A program made the translations under genes and the position numbers. 64,000 nucleotides of DNA from Bacteroidota bacterium (lineage in GTDB: Bacteria > Bacteroidota > Bacteroidia > AKYH767-A > OLB10). The notes under the pieces were generated by a model. That model did no database searches, was not told where the DNA came from, and saw only the letters and a list, made by a program, of their open reading frames with translations. The stretch spans positions 682,001-746,000 of the forward strand of contig JADJMG010000001.1 in assembly GCA_016709725.1 (NCBI GenBank). Direction: 5' to 3'. Shown in pieces: positions 10,701 to 20,120 of the stretch; within the stretch, counting starts at the first letter, position 1, and each line of letters starts with the position of its first letter.

Positions 10701-10799
10701 AACATCACCTCTAATGTTTGGAATCAACTAGCGCAGGGTTGTTATTATTTGAAAGAAAATAATTCGTCAAGTTTAAAAACTATTTTTATCTGTAAATAA
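7788..10799 (+). CDS. LamG-domain secreted protein with T9SS tail, two frame breaks
   Basis: Large exported protein of about 1,000 residues read here in three pieces. ATG 7788 is preferred over the upstream TTG because it gives a clean signal peptide (MKKLIKYSFVLFFISFFSPS). A concanavalin-like LamG_3 domain follows (SLSFDGVDDWFVINP ... LRIWNIAVRDHDIL). The first break is in a run of seven G (8016-8022); dropping one G joins NDLNGG to YLLSINAAGA in the middle of the LamG fold. The middle region has a carbohydrate-binding-like block (LICNGDFEQENNLPGF ... FFVDDFEIFEV) and a beta-propeller-like section. The second break is near 10215-10225, after which VAGGTNTNFN resumes. The end (YYIIDFSGRIVN ... 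QGCYYLKENN) is a type A T9SS sorting domain. Family role: surface binding or adhesion; ligand unknown. Confidence 0.8.
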
Positions 10800-10800
10800 A

Positions 10801-12471
10801 ATGGGGACATTTCATAAGTATCACCGCACTATTGCGGTGATACTTTTCTGCATAAGCAATACATCGATACATTCACAAAACATAAATTATGTAAACACTT
10901 TTTTTATGCATGGTGAAGGTGGAACTGGATCAAGCCATTATTATATAATTTGTTCTGATCAATCCACAACAATATCGCTATTGGATTCGAACAAAAATAT
11001 AACCTCTGTCTACCAAAAAATAGGTGCTGGTTGCGATACAATTAAAATTGATTCCATTATTATAAGCTATCATATTCTCAATAACCAAACTTTAAATCAA
11101 AAAAAATTATCATATGTAGTAACTGATGGTGACGTAATAATGTATGAAGCTTATCTCTATTCTCCAAATTCAAATAACTATCCTAGTCATTTTCATTGTA
11201 GATTAATTCCTCCACCAAATATGGCTGGAACTTCAAATATTAATTTGGGCTACAAGAAGCAATTTTATTTTAGTCCCGCTAATACAAATTATTTAGAATT
11301 TGGCGATGACTTAATATTGTTTGGAATTTCGGATACATCGAATATAAGAATTTACCCCAACTGGCAACATCCACTACTAAATGGAAATAATTATTATTCA
11401 TTATCCCTTCAAAAAGAGCGAGCATGGTATGAATATGAATACAATAACAACATTTCACCAACTTTTCCAACTTACTATCCTCCTTGCCTAATAACACAAG
11501 ATTCTTCAAATTTAATAAAAGGTAAATTTATCACTAGAACAGGGATGTATGGTTTTGGTGGTGCCATTTCCAATGAACCATGGGGACTATCAACAGGCTT
11601 CCGTTTCTACCCCCTCGCTTACGAATTTCTTGGAAAAAATTATCATACAGTTCCCCATGCAACGAGAGCTGGAGATTCATTGCTGGCTATTGCTTTTCAT
11701 GACAGCACGGTTATTTCATTAAACGGAGTAGCGAGTACCATTAACAGAGGAGAAGTTTTTCGGACTCTGCTGGATAGCCCTGGAGTTTGGCAAGCAAATC
11801 ATCCGTTTAGTTTGGTACAAATTTCAAGGCATCAGCAAGAAGATAGTGTATTATACAGTTCGCTTTTTGCTTATTCGGTGCATCCAGATAGTGCTCTTAT
11901 TACCAGCACATGGTACACTACTGAAATTGTACCCGACAGTACTCCCGGAGAGCAAAGCTATTTAAATTTAATATCACCTACTAACGGTGTCGCCTATGTA
12001 AAATTGGATGGAGCTTCACTTTCATCCTATTTTGTTCCCTATGCCAGCGATACCGCATGGTCATACGCACAAATTCCTGTTACCAGTGTACAACATAAAC
12101 TAGAAGCCGATAGCGGTGTACTTGCTTATGCTTATCAATATAGTTTAGGCTGCGGTATTGGTTTTTATGTTGGAGGATTGCAGATGAAAAATACCGTTAC
12201 ATCTGTTCCTGAACTGGCTTTTCATTCTGATATAACCATTTATCCTAATCCTGCTCACCAAACATTAAACATTGATTTTGGCGATTCCCATAAAAATGCA
12301 ACTCAAGTCATAGTTAAACTGTTTACGGTAGAAGGAAAAAGCATTCTAAATTCAACATCTAAAAATAGTAGGAATCTATCTTTAGATATCAGTACTTTAG
12401 CAAATGGGATTTATTTTGTTGAGATTAATATCGATGGAACCAGGGTGACAAAGAAGTTGGTTAAGAATTAA
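10801..12471 (+). CDS. T9SS-exported surface protein of unknown function
   Basis: 556-residue protein with an N-terminal signal peptide (about 1-26, ending near HSQ) and a C-terminal T9SS type A sorting domain (about 475-556: YPNPAHQTLNIDF, LFTVEGKSILN, ANGIYFVEI, KKLVKN). The middle is beta-rich without a recognised catalytic motif; the region around YEFLGKNYHTVPHATRAGDS to QISRHQQEDSV recalls IgGFc-binding-type domains, but this is weak. It begins one base after the stop of the LamG gene, so co-transcription is likely. Its first codons lie in a 13-bp perfect hairpin (10816-10845), so translation or transcription entering the gene may be affected. No better downstream start exists before the signal peptide core. 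Confidence 0.8.
   Translation: MGTFHKYHRTIAVILFCISNTSIHSQNINYVNTFFMHGEGGTGSSHYYIICSDQSTTISLLDSNKNITSVYQKIGAGCDTIKIDSIIISYHILNNQTLNQKKLSYVVTDGDVIMYEAYLYSPNSNNYPSHFHCRLIPPPNMAGTSNINLGYKKQFYFSPANTNYLEFGDDLILFGISDTSNIRIYPNWQHPLLNGNNYYSLSLQKERAWYEYEYNNNISPTFPTYYPPCLITQDSSNLIKGKFITRTGMYGFGGAISNEPWGLSTGFRFYPLAYEFLGKNYHTVPHATRAGDSLLAIAFHDSTVISLNGVASTINRGEVFRTLLDSPGVWQANHPFSLVQISRHQQEDSVLYSSLFAYSVHPDSALITSTWYTTEIVPDSTPGEQSYLNLISPTNGVAYVKLDGASLSSYFVPYASDTAWSYAQIPVTSVQHKLEADSGVLAYAYQYSLGCGIGFYVGGLQMKNTVTSVPELAFHSDITIYPNPAHQTLNIDFGDSHKNATQVIVKLFTVEGKSILNSTSKNSRNLSLDISTLANGIYFVEINIDGTRVTKKLVKN
10816..10845 (+). terminator. Strong hairpin followed by T's inside the start of the 10801 gene
   Basis: AAGTATCACCGCA (10816-10828), loop CTAT, TGCGGTGATACTT (10833-10845): a perfect 13-bp stem running into TTTT. 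It has the shape of an intrinsic terminator for the upstream LamG gene, yet it encodes residues 6-15 of the next protein's signal peptide. Confidence 0.6.
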
Positions 12472-12485
12472 ATTTCCTACTTCCC

Positions 12486-15010
12486 CTAAAAATCCATCAT
12501 ATCATTCTGCTGGCCGGAGTCTTGGGGACGAGAATTTTGCTTACGACGATCGCGGCCTTGCTCCATCTTTCCGAAACGATAACTGAGTGTTAAATTCCCT
12601 ACTCTTGTTTCGCGCTTACGAACCATCTCTTGACGGAATCCAGTTCCCGTATTGTCTATATTAAATTCTCTCATGTCAAACACATCAGAAACCGAACCTC
12701 CTAACGACCATTTTCCACCTTTGAAATCGTATTTAAAGCCTAAGTCAACACCACTCATCCCTTTAAAAGTTCCTTGTGGCTGCTTTCTAGGAGCCATGTA
12801 ATTTGCGGTTACTTGAAATGAAAACTGCTTGCTGACTTTGGTTGACACCGAACCTCGAATATCTCCACTCCACACTTCACTGACTAAATTACTTTCCACA
12901 TTGGAAGCATCTACTTTATTGTAGAAAAGCGTAAACGTAGCCGTTGAAGTAAATATTTTCAAGAATGTATTTCGCAGTATTAATTCTGCACCCATATTCT
13001 CTGCAGTTTTATAATTCACAAAAGTTTGAGTGGAGACATTCGTAACAGGATCTACCGTTCTAAAACGTTGTGTATTGTCGCTTGTATTTCGATAATACAA
13101 ATTTGCGCTGACATTCGTATTTCCATAAACTCCTGTAAAACCCAACTCTAATGCATGTGTTAACTCAGGAAGTATACTTGGATTTCCTACAAACACATTT
13201 AGCGAATCAGATACACTTCTGAAAGGATTCAATTGTCGTTCTCGGGGACGATTTACTCGACGAGAATAGCTCAATTGAATATCCTTTCCTTCTCTGAAGC
13301 GATATTTAATTGCAGCTGATGGAAACAAGTTGATAAAATCACGAGTGAAAGTGGTATCTGCACTTTTTGATTCTCCTTCAATCATGGTTTGCTCAGCACG
13401 CAATCCAGCACTCAATTCAAATACTTTGTATCGACCGCTCCACTGTAAATATCCAGCGTACACCCATTCTGTAAAAATAAATTGATCGCTGAATAATGAA
13501 TCCACATTGAAATTACTATTGTCGAAATCATAGCGATCTGAACTTTGTTCACTATCGTTATTGCGTAATGTCGCTTTGAGTCCAGTTTCAATTTTCGAAT
13601 TTTCAAAAGGATGCAAATAATCCATTTGCGCTACTCCACTGTACGAAAGTCCTTTTGTATTTACGCGTTGACGCAATTGGCTGGTGGGAGCAGGGAAAAA
13701 AGTATTCAACACATTTTGATCATCCGACTCATTCACATTAAGGTTACCCGATGCCGTTAGTTCCCTCTTGCTGTTTGCATAGGTGTGTCGATAATCGACG
13801 CTTCCATCAATAATACTACTCTCCTCTGTAGATTGTGAAAGTCGATTAAACGAACTTATCGTCATAAAATTGACGTTCTGAGTAGCATTGAAGGATAAAT
13901 CCCTCCTCTTTTCATCACGCATATTATATCCACCCGAAAATCCTAATGTATTGTAATCGTTCAAATACAAATCTAAACCTGCTCTAAAATTATGCGAAAA
14001 ATTATCATTGTATCCATCGCTCCAACTAACCACATAACTGGTATCGCCAGCAAAAGTATTCGTACGCAAACCCGTTCCTTCGTTCGCTCTGCGATCATCA
14101 CGAAAAGAATAATTGAAGTAAAGATTGTTCGTCTTGGTACGACGATTTAAATTCAAAGAAGCATTGTATTTATCTCTTGTTCCCACTCCAACCGTTGCCG
14201 TTCCGTTGATGCCCGGATTTTTATCTTTCTTCGTTTTGATGTTGATGATCCGGATGTTCCTTCTGCATCATACTTCGCAGACGGATTAGTGACAACTTCG
14301 ATTTGATCAATGGATCCCGCAGGTAATTGTTGCAAGATGGATCCACGATTATCTCCTGTTAATCCAGCAGGTTTTCCATCAATTAAAATAGTTACTTGCT
14401 CACTTCCTCGTAAACTTATTTTCCCATCAATATCTACATTTACGGAAGGAATATTTTGAAGTACTTCGCTCGCTGATCCACCAGCATTAATCATCGACTT
14501 ATCGACATTGTATACTTTTTTATCAAGAGAATTCACATATTCTACTTTCTCTCCAACAATTTCTGTTTCTTTCAATACACGACTGGAGGGCGGCATCCAC
14601 ACACCTCCAAAATCCTTCAAAGGCTCTTGCGGATTAAGCATAAATGGTTTTGAATCCAACTGTCGGTATCCAATAGATGTAATGCGAATAAAATATCTGC
14701 CCGGCATAACATCTTCAATTCTAAACTGACCCTTTTCATCGGTCAATGATCCACCAACTGCGATACTATCCCTTACTTTTAACAAAGCTATAGAAGCAAA
14801 CTCGAGTGGTTGACGGGTAGATGAATCCCTTAAAATACCGATTACTTTTCCTATGGGAATCATATTGTTCATAAAGGAAGAATCCTTCATACTCCCTCTA
14901 AAACGTGCACTGTCGGGTCGTTGTCCACCTTGATTTTGACCTGCAGGGTATTGAGCCTTCACGCTATGAAAGTGTAAGAGAAAGGAAAAAAGAATGATGA
15001 ATAATCGCAT
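12486..15010 (-). CDS. Outer-membrane beta-barrel / TonB-dependent receptor-like protein, frameshifted
   Basis: Outer-membrane protein of the Bacteroidota OMP_b-brl_3 (TonB-receptor-like) family. The upstream part (15010 to about 14255) has a signal peptide ending near VKAQ, a carboxypeptidase-regulatory-like domain (GKVIGILRDSSTRQPLEFAS ... ITSIGYR) and a plug domain (VYNVDKSMINAGGSASEVLQ, VDIDGKISLRGSEQVTILID, SIDQIEVVTNPSAKYDAEGT). The frame is lost near 14249-14253; adding one base restores IINIKTKKDKNPGINGT. The barrel then continues as GVGTRDKYNASLNLNRRTKT to the C-terminal LTLSYRFGKMEQGRDRRKQ. No TonB box or specific ligand is evident. Both pieces match one family protein of about 840 residues. 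Confidence 0.88.
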
Positions 15011-15097
15011 GTTAAAATAAATATTATTGTTTTGTGTGTAGCTTCTTTTGATGTGATTCCTATGAAAAGTTTAATTGGTAATAAAATTTAATTCAGC

Positions 15098-16135
15098 TTA
15101 CAAGGGCACTTCTCTAAATAACACTTCCAATAGAGTTTGTCCTGTAACATACAAACTATTCTTATCGATTTTATCGATGGTGTCTTCATGCGTATGCCAA
15201 TGCTTCCAGAATTTAGAAGGAGAACTTTCTTCGAAGTGAATCAAATCAATCACTTTAAATCCTAGCATTTTATTGATATAATAATGGTCATCGATGATTC
15301 CATTTCGTTGTTGATTGATGAAATGCGCCCCGAAGCCTGTTGCATCTGCGACCTTCCAAACTTTATCGACGATATCAGCTGCATATTGCATACTGGTTCC
15401 TTCCTTGTTGAATTGGATGTTAGCACTTCCCACCATATCCAATAATATTCCATAGCGTGCTATATAATTGGGACGATGCAAATTCTTCGCCCAGTACTGC
15501 GAGCCTAAACAATACGAATCTTCCATCGTCGGAAACTCGCTATCATCAGGTTGACCATAATCTTCTACATCAAACAGAACAATATCAATTCCAACTTTAG
15601 GATTTGCTATGGATAGTTGTCGAGCGACTTCAAGCAATACTCCTACTCCACTCGCACCATCGTTTGCTCCGTCGATGGGTTCATTCTTTCGTTGTGTATC
15701 TTGATCTGCAAAAGGACGAGTATCCCAATGTGCACAGAGCATAATTCGATTGCCTAAGTCGGGATGAAACGACCCAATAATATTTCTACTATTCAACACT
15801 TTTCCATCAAAAGCACGCACTTGAAACGATTGCACGATGACTGTATCGGCAAATTCCTTCAATTTATTAGCCATCCAATTTGCACAATCTACATGCGCTT
15901 TCGTATTCGGAATACGCGGACCGAAATCAACTTGCTGTTTTACAAAAGCAAATGCCGAATCGGCATTAAACTTTGGTGTATTTACGGGAACAATCACGGT
16001 TGATGGTGTGGCTACGTTAGATGATTTATTCGATGAAGTATCACAACCCATCACACTCATAAAAATGAATGCAACGAAACAAGCTCGAAGAAATCCTGGA
16101 TTAAGATTTTGTCCAGATCGTACCATCTTTTTCAT
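15098..16135 (-). CDS. M28-family lipoprotein, glutaminyl-peptide cyclotransferase-like
   Basis: Zinc-dependent M28-fold enzyme of the bacterial glutaminyl cyclase-like group, predicted to act in the periplasm or on the outer membrane as a lipoprotein (lipobox MSVMGC, C31). Visible metal ligands and catalytic positions are H136 in LCAHWDTRPF, D159 in DGANDGASGVG, E191 in LFDVEDYG, D233 in ILLDMVGS, and the histidine cluster KHWHTHEDTIDKID near 314-327. The 345-residue length is normal. The ATG at 16135 lies inside the last codons of cysS (full cysS ends at 16101), giving a 35-bp overlap and suggesting translational coupling. Glutaminyl cyclase activity rather than aminopeptidase activity is inferred from overall pattern (FGPRIPN, SEFPTMEDSYCLGSQYWA). 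Confidence 0.9.
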   Translation of the reverse strand: MKKMVRSGQNLNPGFLRACFVAFIFMSVMGCDTSSNKSSNVATPSTVIVPVNTPKFNADSAFAFVKQQVDFGPRIPNTKAHVDCANWMANKLKEFADTVIVQSFQVRAFDGKVLNSRNIIGSFHPDLGNRIMLCAHWDTRPFADQDTQRKNEPIDGANDGASGVGVLLEVARQLSIANPKVGIDIVLFDVEDYGQPDDSEFPTMEDSYCLGSQYWAKNLHRPNYIARYGILLDMVGSANIQFNKEGTSMQYAADIVDKVWKVADATGFGAHFINQQRNGIIDDHYYINKMLGFKVIDLIHFEESSPSKFWKHWHTHEDTIDKIDKNSLYVTGQTLLEVLFREVPL

Positions 16136-17574
16136 CTTTAATTGTAAAGTTTAACTTGATCAACTCATCGCGAATTCGATCAGAAGTAGCAAAATCTTTT
16201 TGATTTCGCATCGGCACGTAAGGAAAGTAATAATTGCATCACCCCTTCTAATTCATCACCAGAAGCAACTACTTCATCTTTCAATCCTAACAATTGATAC
16301 GCAAATAAGTTCATGGTTTCAGTAAGATGGGCGATATCGTCGGCGGTTAACTGTTCCGTTCCTGCATATACCGAATTAATGATTCTCACTCCTTCAAATA
16401 AATGCGAGATGGCAATCGCAGTATTCAAATCATCATTCAATGCAGCGTATGCATTTTCGCGCACTGCTTTCACATCAGATGTAGAAGTTGCGGATGGCTT
16501 CAGCTTGCTCGTTAAAGTAGCAGCGGCTAATAATTTATTCATTCCTTTCTCAGCTGCTTGTAATCCTTCGTTACTAAAATCAAGTGTACTGCGATAATGA
16601 GCTTGCATAATAAAAAAGCGAATCGTCATGGGGCTATACGATTGCGTTAATAACTTGTGCTCTCCTGTAAATAATTCGCGGAGCGTAATAAAATTACCTA
16701 AGGATTTTCCCATCTTTTGTCCGTTGATGGTAATCATATTATTGTGCATCCAATATTTCACGGGTGCTTTTCCGCAACTTCCTTTCGACTGCGCAATTTC
16801 ACTTTCATGATGCGGAAATAATAAATCCATTCCACCACCATGAATATCGAACGTCTCGCCTAAATATTTTTTACTCATTGCCGAACATTCGATATGCCAT
16901 CCTGGAAATCCATCGCTCCAAGGCGATGGCCAGCGCATAATATGTTCGGGAGATGCTTTCTTCCACAAGGCGAAATCGGCGGGATTGCGTTTCTCTTCTT
17001 GTCCTTCCAACTCACGTCTTTCACTTCCTGCACCCGCAATTAAATCTTCAATAATTCGGCCACTTAATTTTCCGTAGTCATTCGATTTACTGTAATTGAT
17101 CACATCAAAATAAACGGAGCCATTCGACTCATAGGCGTAACCGTTAGCCATGATTTCTTTCACCATTGCAATTTGCTCGATGATATGTCCGCTAGCGCGT
17201 GGTTCAATTCCCGGAGGCGTATTATTCAATGCGCGCATCGAATCATGAAAACTGTTTGTATACAGTTCCACAATTTCCATCGGCTCCAATTGTTCGAGGC
17301 GAGCCTTCTTTGCAATTTTATCTTCCCCTTCATCCGCATCATTCTCGAGGTGACCCACGTCAGTGATGTTACGAACATAACGGACTTTATAGCCGAGGTG
17401 TTGCATGTAACGAGTCAATACATCAAAAGTGATGTACGGACGAGCATGTCCCAAATGCGATTCACCATACACCGTAGGACCACATACATAAAGACCAACA
17501 AAAGGGGAATTAAGTGGAATGAATTGCTCTTTCTGTCTAGAAAGTGAATTGGTGATATGTAATGGGTGATTCAT
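16101..17574 (-). CDS. cysS: Cysteinyl-tRNA synthetase (C-terminal frame break)
   Basis: Class I aminoacyl-tRNA synthetase charging tRNA-Cys. Near the N-terminus are the zinc cysteine in GLYVCGPTVYGE (C31) and the HIGH-equivalent HLGHARP (40-46); later come PGWHIECSAMS, DIHGGGMDLLFPHHESEIAQ and the KMSKS-equivalent KMGKSLGNF (about 280). The frame as given stops at 16180 after ADAKSKRFCYF, but removing one base from the T run at 16197-16201 restores the family ending SKDFATSDRIRDELIKLNFT ... EKDGTIWTKS with a stop at 16101. Since cysS is essential, a sequence error is the simplest explanation. The restored end overlaps the M28 gene start. Confidence 0.96.
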
Positions 17575-17700
17575 AATTTTTTTCGACTTTGTTTTCTAAT
17601 CAGTTTGAAATAAACTCGAGTTATTTTTTTAGTTAATTTTTTTTCACAGCGACTCAAACATCAATTTCCCCTTTTGCTTTTGCGCCCTTAAAAGAGAAGA

Positions 17701-17747
17701 GCTTTGCGCCTTTGCGTCTTTGCGAGAAACTTTAGCGAAGCGCAAGC
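17701..17747. repeat. Left arm of CGCAAAG inverted repeat beside GxxExxY gene
   Basis: GCTTTGCGCCTTTGCGTCTT and following bases (17701-17745) are the reverse complement, with a few mismatches, of the CTCGCAAAGGCGCAAAGACG-type sequence at 18247-18276 on the other side of the gene. The arm ends just before the gene's stop codon. Confidence 0.7.
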
Positions 17748-17748
17748 C

Positions 17749-18192
17749 CTAGAGTCCGTTTACTATTCGAGTAATTCCTGCTTTAATGGTTTCGGAATTG
17801 AAATTAACAAGTAATCCCAATTTCTTATTACTAATTTTTAGATAGGTTAATAACTGCTTTAGATGGACGGGAGCAATGTTTTCAACAGATTTTATTTCAA
17901 TAATTATTCTATTATCGACTATGATGTCAGCTCGGAAACCTAAGTCCATATTCTGACCTTTATGCACTAACGGAATTCCCACTTGCGATTCAAATGGAAT
18001 TTCCATCAAACTCAACTCGTAACAAATGATTCTTTCATAAACCGATTCCAATAAACCTGGACCGTATTCAACATGAATTTTATAGAATATGTCGACGAGG
18101 ATTGTTGATAATTCATTGATTGAAATCTCGCTGTGGTAATTAGGTATGGGTTCTTCAAGATGGGTTTCTTCTTCGGTAATAATGTAATTCAT
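17749..18192 (-). CDS. GxxExxY protein, PD-(D/E)XK nuclease superfamily
   Basis: 147-residue protein of the GxxExxY family (PDDEXK_3), an uncharacterised group with a predicted PD-(D/E)XK nuclease fold. The name motif is in GPGLLESVYERI (G-x-x-E-x-x-Y). The nuclease-like core is LGFRADIIVD followed by RIIIEIKSVE, which keeps the D...E-x-K triad, then HLKQLLTYLKISNKKLGLLV. ATG 18192 (MNYIITEEE) is chosen as start: a longer frame to 18333 is open, but its extra residues are the translation of the CGCAAAG repeat DNA. The gene is enclosed by inverted repeats (17701-17747 and 18228-18400). The cellular role of this family is not established. Confidence 0.85.
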   Translation of the reverse strand: MNYIITEEETHLEEPIPNYHSEISINELSTILVDIFYKIHVEYGPGLLESVYERIICYELSLMEIPFESQVGIPLVHKGQNMDLGFRADIIVDNRIIIEIKSVENIAPVHLKQLLTYLKISNKKLGLLVNFNSETIKAGITRIVNGL

Positions 18193-18227
18193 ATCAAATG
18201 GGTTTATAATAAAGATAATTTTTTCTT

Positions 18228-18430
18228 CGCTTTTCTCTTCGCCATTTTTCTCGCAAAGGCGCAAAGACGCTAAGGCTGCGCTTCGAGGCGCTAAGTTTTT
18301 CTTCGCTTTTCTCTTCGCTAAATTTTCTCGCAAAGGCCGAAGAAGACGCTAAGGCTGCGCTTCGAGGCGCTAAGTTTCGCTTCGCTCTTTTTCTCTTTGG
18401 TTTTTTTCGCTGAGGCGCTAAGATTCTTTT
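18228..18430. repeat. Right arm CGCAAAG repeats, tandem copies
   Basis: Two tandem copies of about 75-78 bp, each built as TTCGCTTTTCTCTTCGC, then CTCGCAAAGGC..., GACGCTAAGGCTGCGCTTCG and AGGCGCTAAGTTT (roughly 18228-18300 and 18300-18378), followed by a third partial copy with GCTGAGGCGCTAAGA to about 18422. The first copy is inverted relative to 17701-17745. The same words recur in the array at 46383-46870. Confidence 0.75.
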
Positions 18431-18462
18431 TACTTTTTTCTCTTTGCTTTTTTGAGATTTAT

Positions 18463-19425
18463 TTACACCATATGACGCGCTTCCTTCAAATGCTTGAGCA
18501 TATCAATGGACATTGATGAAAGATCATATTTACACTTCCATCCCCAATCTTCTTGTGCGCGTGAATCGTCGATACTTTTTGGCCATGAATCGGCAATATC
18601 CTGACGGAAATCAGGAGCGTAATTGATATTGAATTCAGGAATATGCTTTTTAATTTCAGCTGCAATTTCTTTTGGCGTAAAGCTAATTCCACCCAAGTTA
18701 TAACTACTGCGAATCTTCACTTCATGTGCTGGTGCTTCCATCAATTCCAATGTAGCACGGATGGCATCCGGCATATACATCATCGGCAATGCGGTATCTT
18801 CCTTTAAGAAACAAGTGTAAGAACCTTTGTCGAGTGCTTGATGATAAATATCTACTGCATAATCGGTAGTACCACCACCGGGCAATGCTTTGTAAGAAAT
18901 TAATCCAGGGTAACGAATGCTTCGAATGTCAACACCAAACTTATTGAAATAATACTCGCCCCAATGCTCTCCTGCTAGTTTACTTATTCCATAAACAGTA
19001 CTAGGATCCTTAACACAAAACTGTGGAGTGTTTTCACGTGGTGTAGAAGGACCAAATACAGCAATACTCGACGGCCAAAATATTTTCAGATCTTTTTTTT
19101 CCTTTGCAATATCGAGTAGGATAAAAAGACTATCCATATTCAACTTCCATGCAGTTTTCATTTTTTGTTCAGCGGTTGCACTCAGCAAAGCGGCCAACAA
19201 ATAAACTTCTTTCACATTATTCTTCGTGATCGCTTCGGCAACAGCGGGTGCATCGAGCACATCTAACTTCAAAAATGGTCCGCTCTCACTGAGGAAACCA
19301 CTTTGTTCCTTCACATCTGCTGCAATCACTTTGCTTCCACCATTCAATTCACGCAAGGTGGAAACGAGGTCGGTACCAATTTGGCCCGCTGCCCCTAAAA
19401 TTAATGACGTATCTCCTTTTGACAT
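18463..19425 (-). CDS. NAD-dependent L-threonine dehydrogenase-like SDR enzyme
   Basis: Extended short-chain dehydrogenase/epimerase, 320 residues. The Rossmann motif GAAGQIG is at residues 12-18 and the catalytic tyrosine and lysine are in YGISK (about 144-148), with the partner serine in WPSSIAVFGP. Overall pattern (STPRENTPQ, LISYKALPGGGTTDYAVDIY, FTPKEIAAEI, YAPDFRQDIADSWPKSIDDS) matches the GalE-like L-threonine 3-dehydrogenases of Bacteroidota rather than UDP-sugar epimerases. It would oxidise L-threonine to 2-amino-3-oxobutyrate in the cytoplasm. It follows the coiled-coil gene after 4 bp. Substrate is inferred from similarity pattern only. Confidence 0.87.
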   Translation of the reverse strand: MSKGDTSLILGAAGQIGTDLVSTLRELNGGSKVIAADVKEQSGFLSESGPFLKLDVLDAPAVAEAITKNNVKEVYLLAALLSATAEQKMKTAWKLNMDSLFILLDIAKEKKDLKIFWPSSIAVFGPSTPRENTPQFCVKDPSTVYGISKLAGEHWGEYYFNKFGVDIRSIRYPGLISYKALPGGGTTDYAVDIYHQALDKGSYTCFLKEDTALPMMYMPDAIRATLELMEAPAHEVKIRSSYNLGGISFTPKEIAAEIKKHIPEFNINYAPDFRQDIADSWPKSIDDSRAQEDWGWKCKYDLSSMSIDMLKHLKEARHMV

Positions 19426-19429
19426 AATT

Positions 19430-20092
19430 CTATTTCAATTCATTCATTTTTGATCTCAACAATTCTAAACTCTGACTATGGTTCTCAATATTCTGTTTAG
19501 TTTGTTCGATTTTATCTTTATTTTCCTTAATTTGTTTTTCGTTACTCTCAATGCGCTTCTTCATATTTTCATTGTCAGAAGCCATACGCTCATTGTTCTT
19601 TATTAATTTCTGTTGCGCTTTCTTCTCCTTCTTAAACTGATCATTTACGGCTTCCAATTTTTTATTTACTCCCTCCTTTGATTGCTTCAAAGCAAAATCA
19701 TACATGATCGTTTCCAATCTTTTCATGTAAGTAGCATCGCCTGTTGGAGAAACAAATACACCTGCTTTTAAAAAAGCAACCTTCATCAACATCCCTTCTG
19801 TCTCCTTCGAAAAAATTGCGTAGATCTCAATCGATTCTGATCCTAAGCCATTGATAACAGTATGCTCACCTTTAATCTCTTTTCTCGATTTACGTACCTT
19901 CGCACCGTTAGTCTTTAAAAAACTTGTCCAACTTTTCTTTAGAGACTTTTCTTCCGTATGCGGAATCTTCACACGTAAACTTGGATTATAGCCTGACCCA
20001 ATTTGGTCAATTCCATTTTCGATACTTACATTTTGTGCCCATGCTGCATTTGTCATGAACAACATCAAAATTAATAATGCTACATTTCTCAT
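19430..20092 (-). CDS. Secreted protein with C-terminal coiled coil, unknown function
   Basis: 220 residues with a clear signal peptide (MRNVALLILMLFMTNAAWA, cut before QNVS), so it is predicted periplasmic. A globular part to about residue 140 (including SWTSFLKTNGAKVRKSRKEI and SESIEIYAIFSKE) is followed by a long Lys/Glu/Gln-rich coiled coil (about 145-220). The family was not recognised. It lies between a DUF502 gene (28 bp upstream) and the SDR gene (4 bp downstream) in one direction, suggesting a shared transcript. Confidence 0.75.
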   Translation of the reverse strand: MRNVALLILMLFMTNAAWAQNVSIENGIDQIGSGYNPSLRVKIPHTEEKSLKKSWTSFLKTNGAKVRKSRKEIKGEHTVINGLGSESIEIYAIFSKETEGMLMKVAFLKAGVFVSPTGDATYMKRLETIMYDFALKQSKEGVNKKLEAVNDQFKKEKKAQQKLIKNNERMASDNENMKKRIESNEKQIKENKDKIEQTKQNIENHSQSLELLRSKMNELK

Positions 20093-20120
20093 ATTATTGC
20101 TTTACTAAACCGTATTATAT

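Noticed and set aside
18193..18333. N-terminal extension of the GxxExxY protein
   Set aside because: The 47 additional residues are encoded by the CGCAAAG repeat and are absent from the usual family length; ATG 18192 gives the family start.
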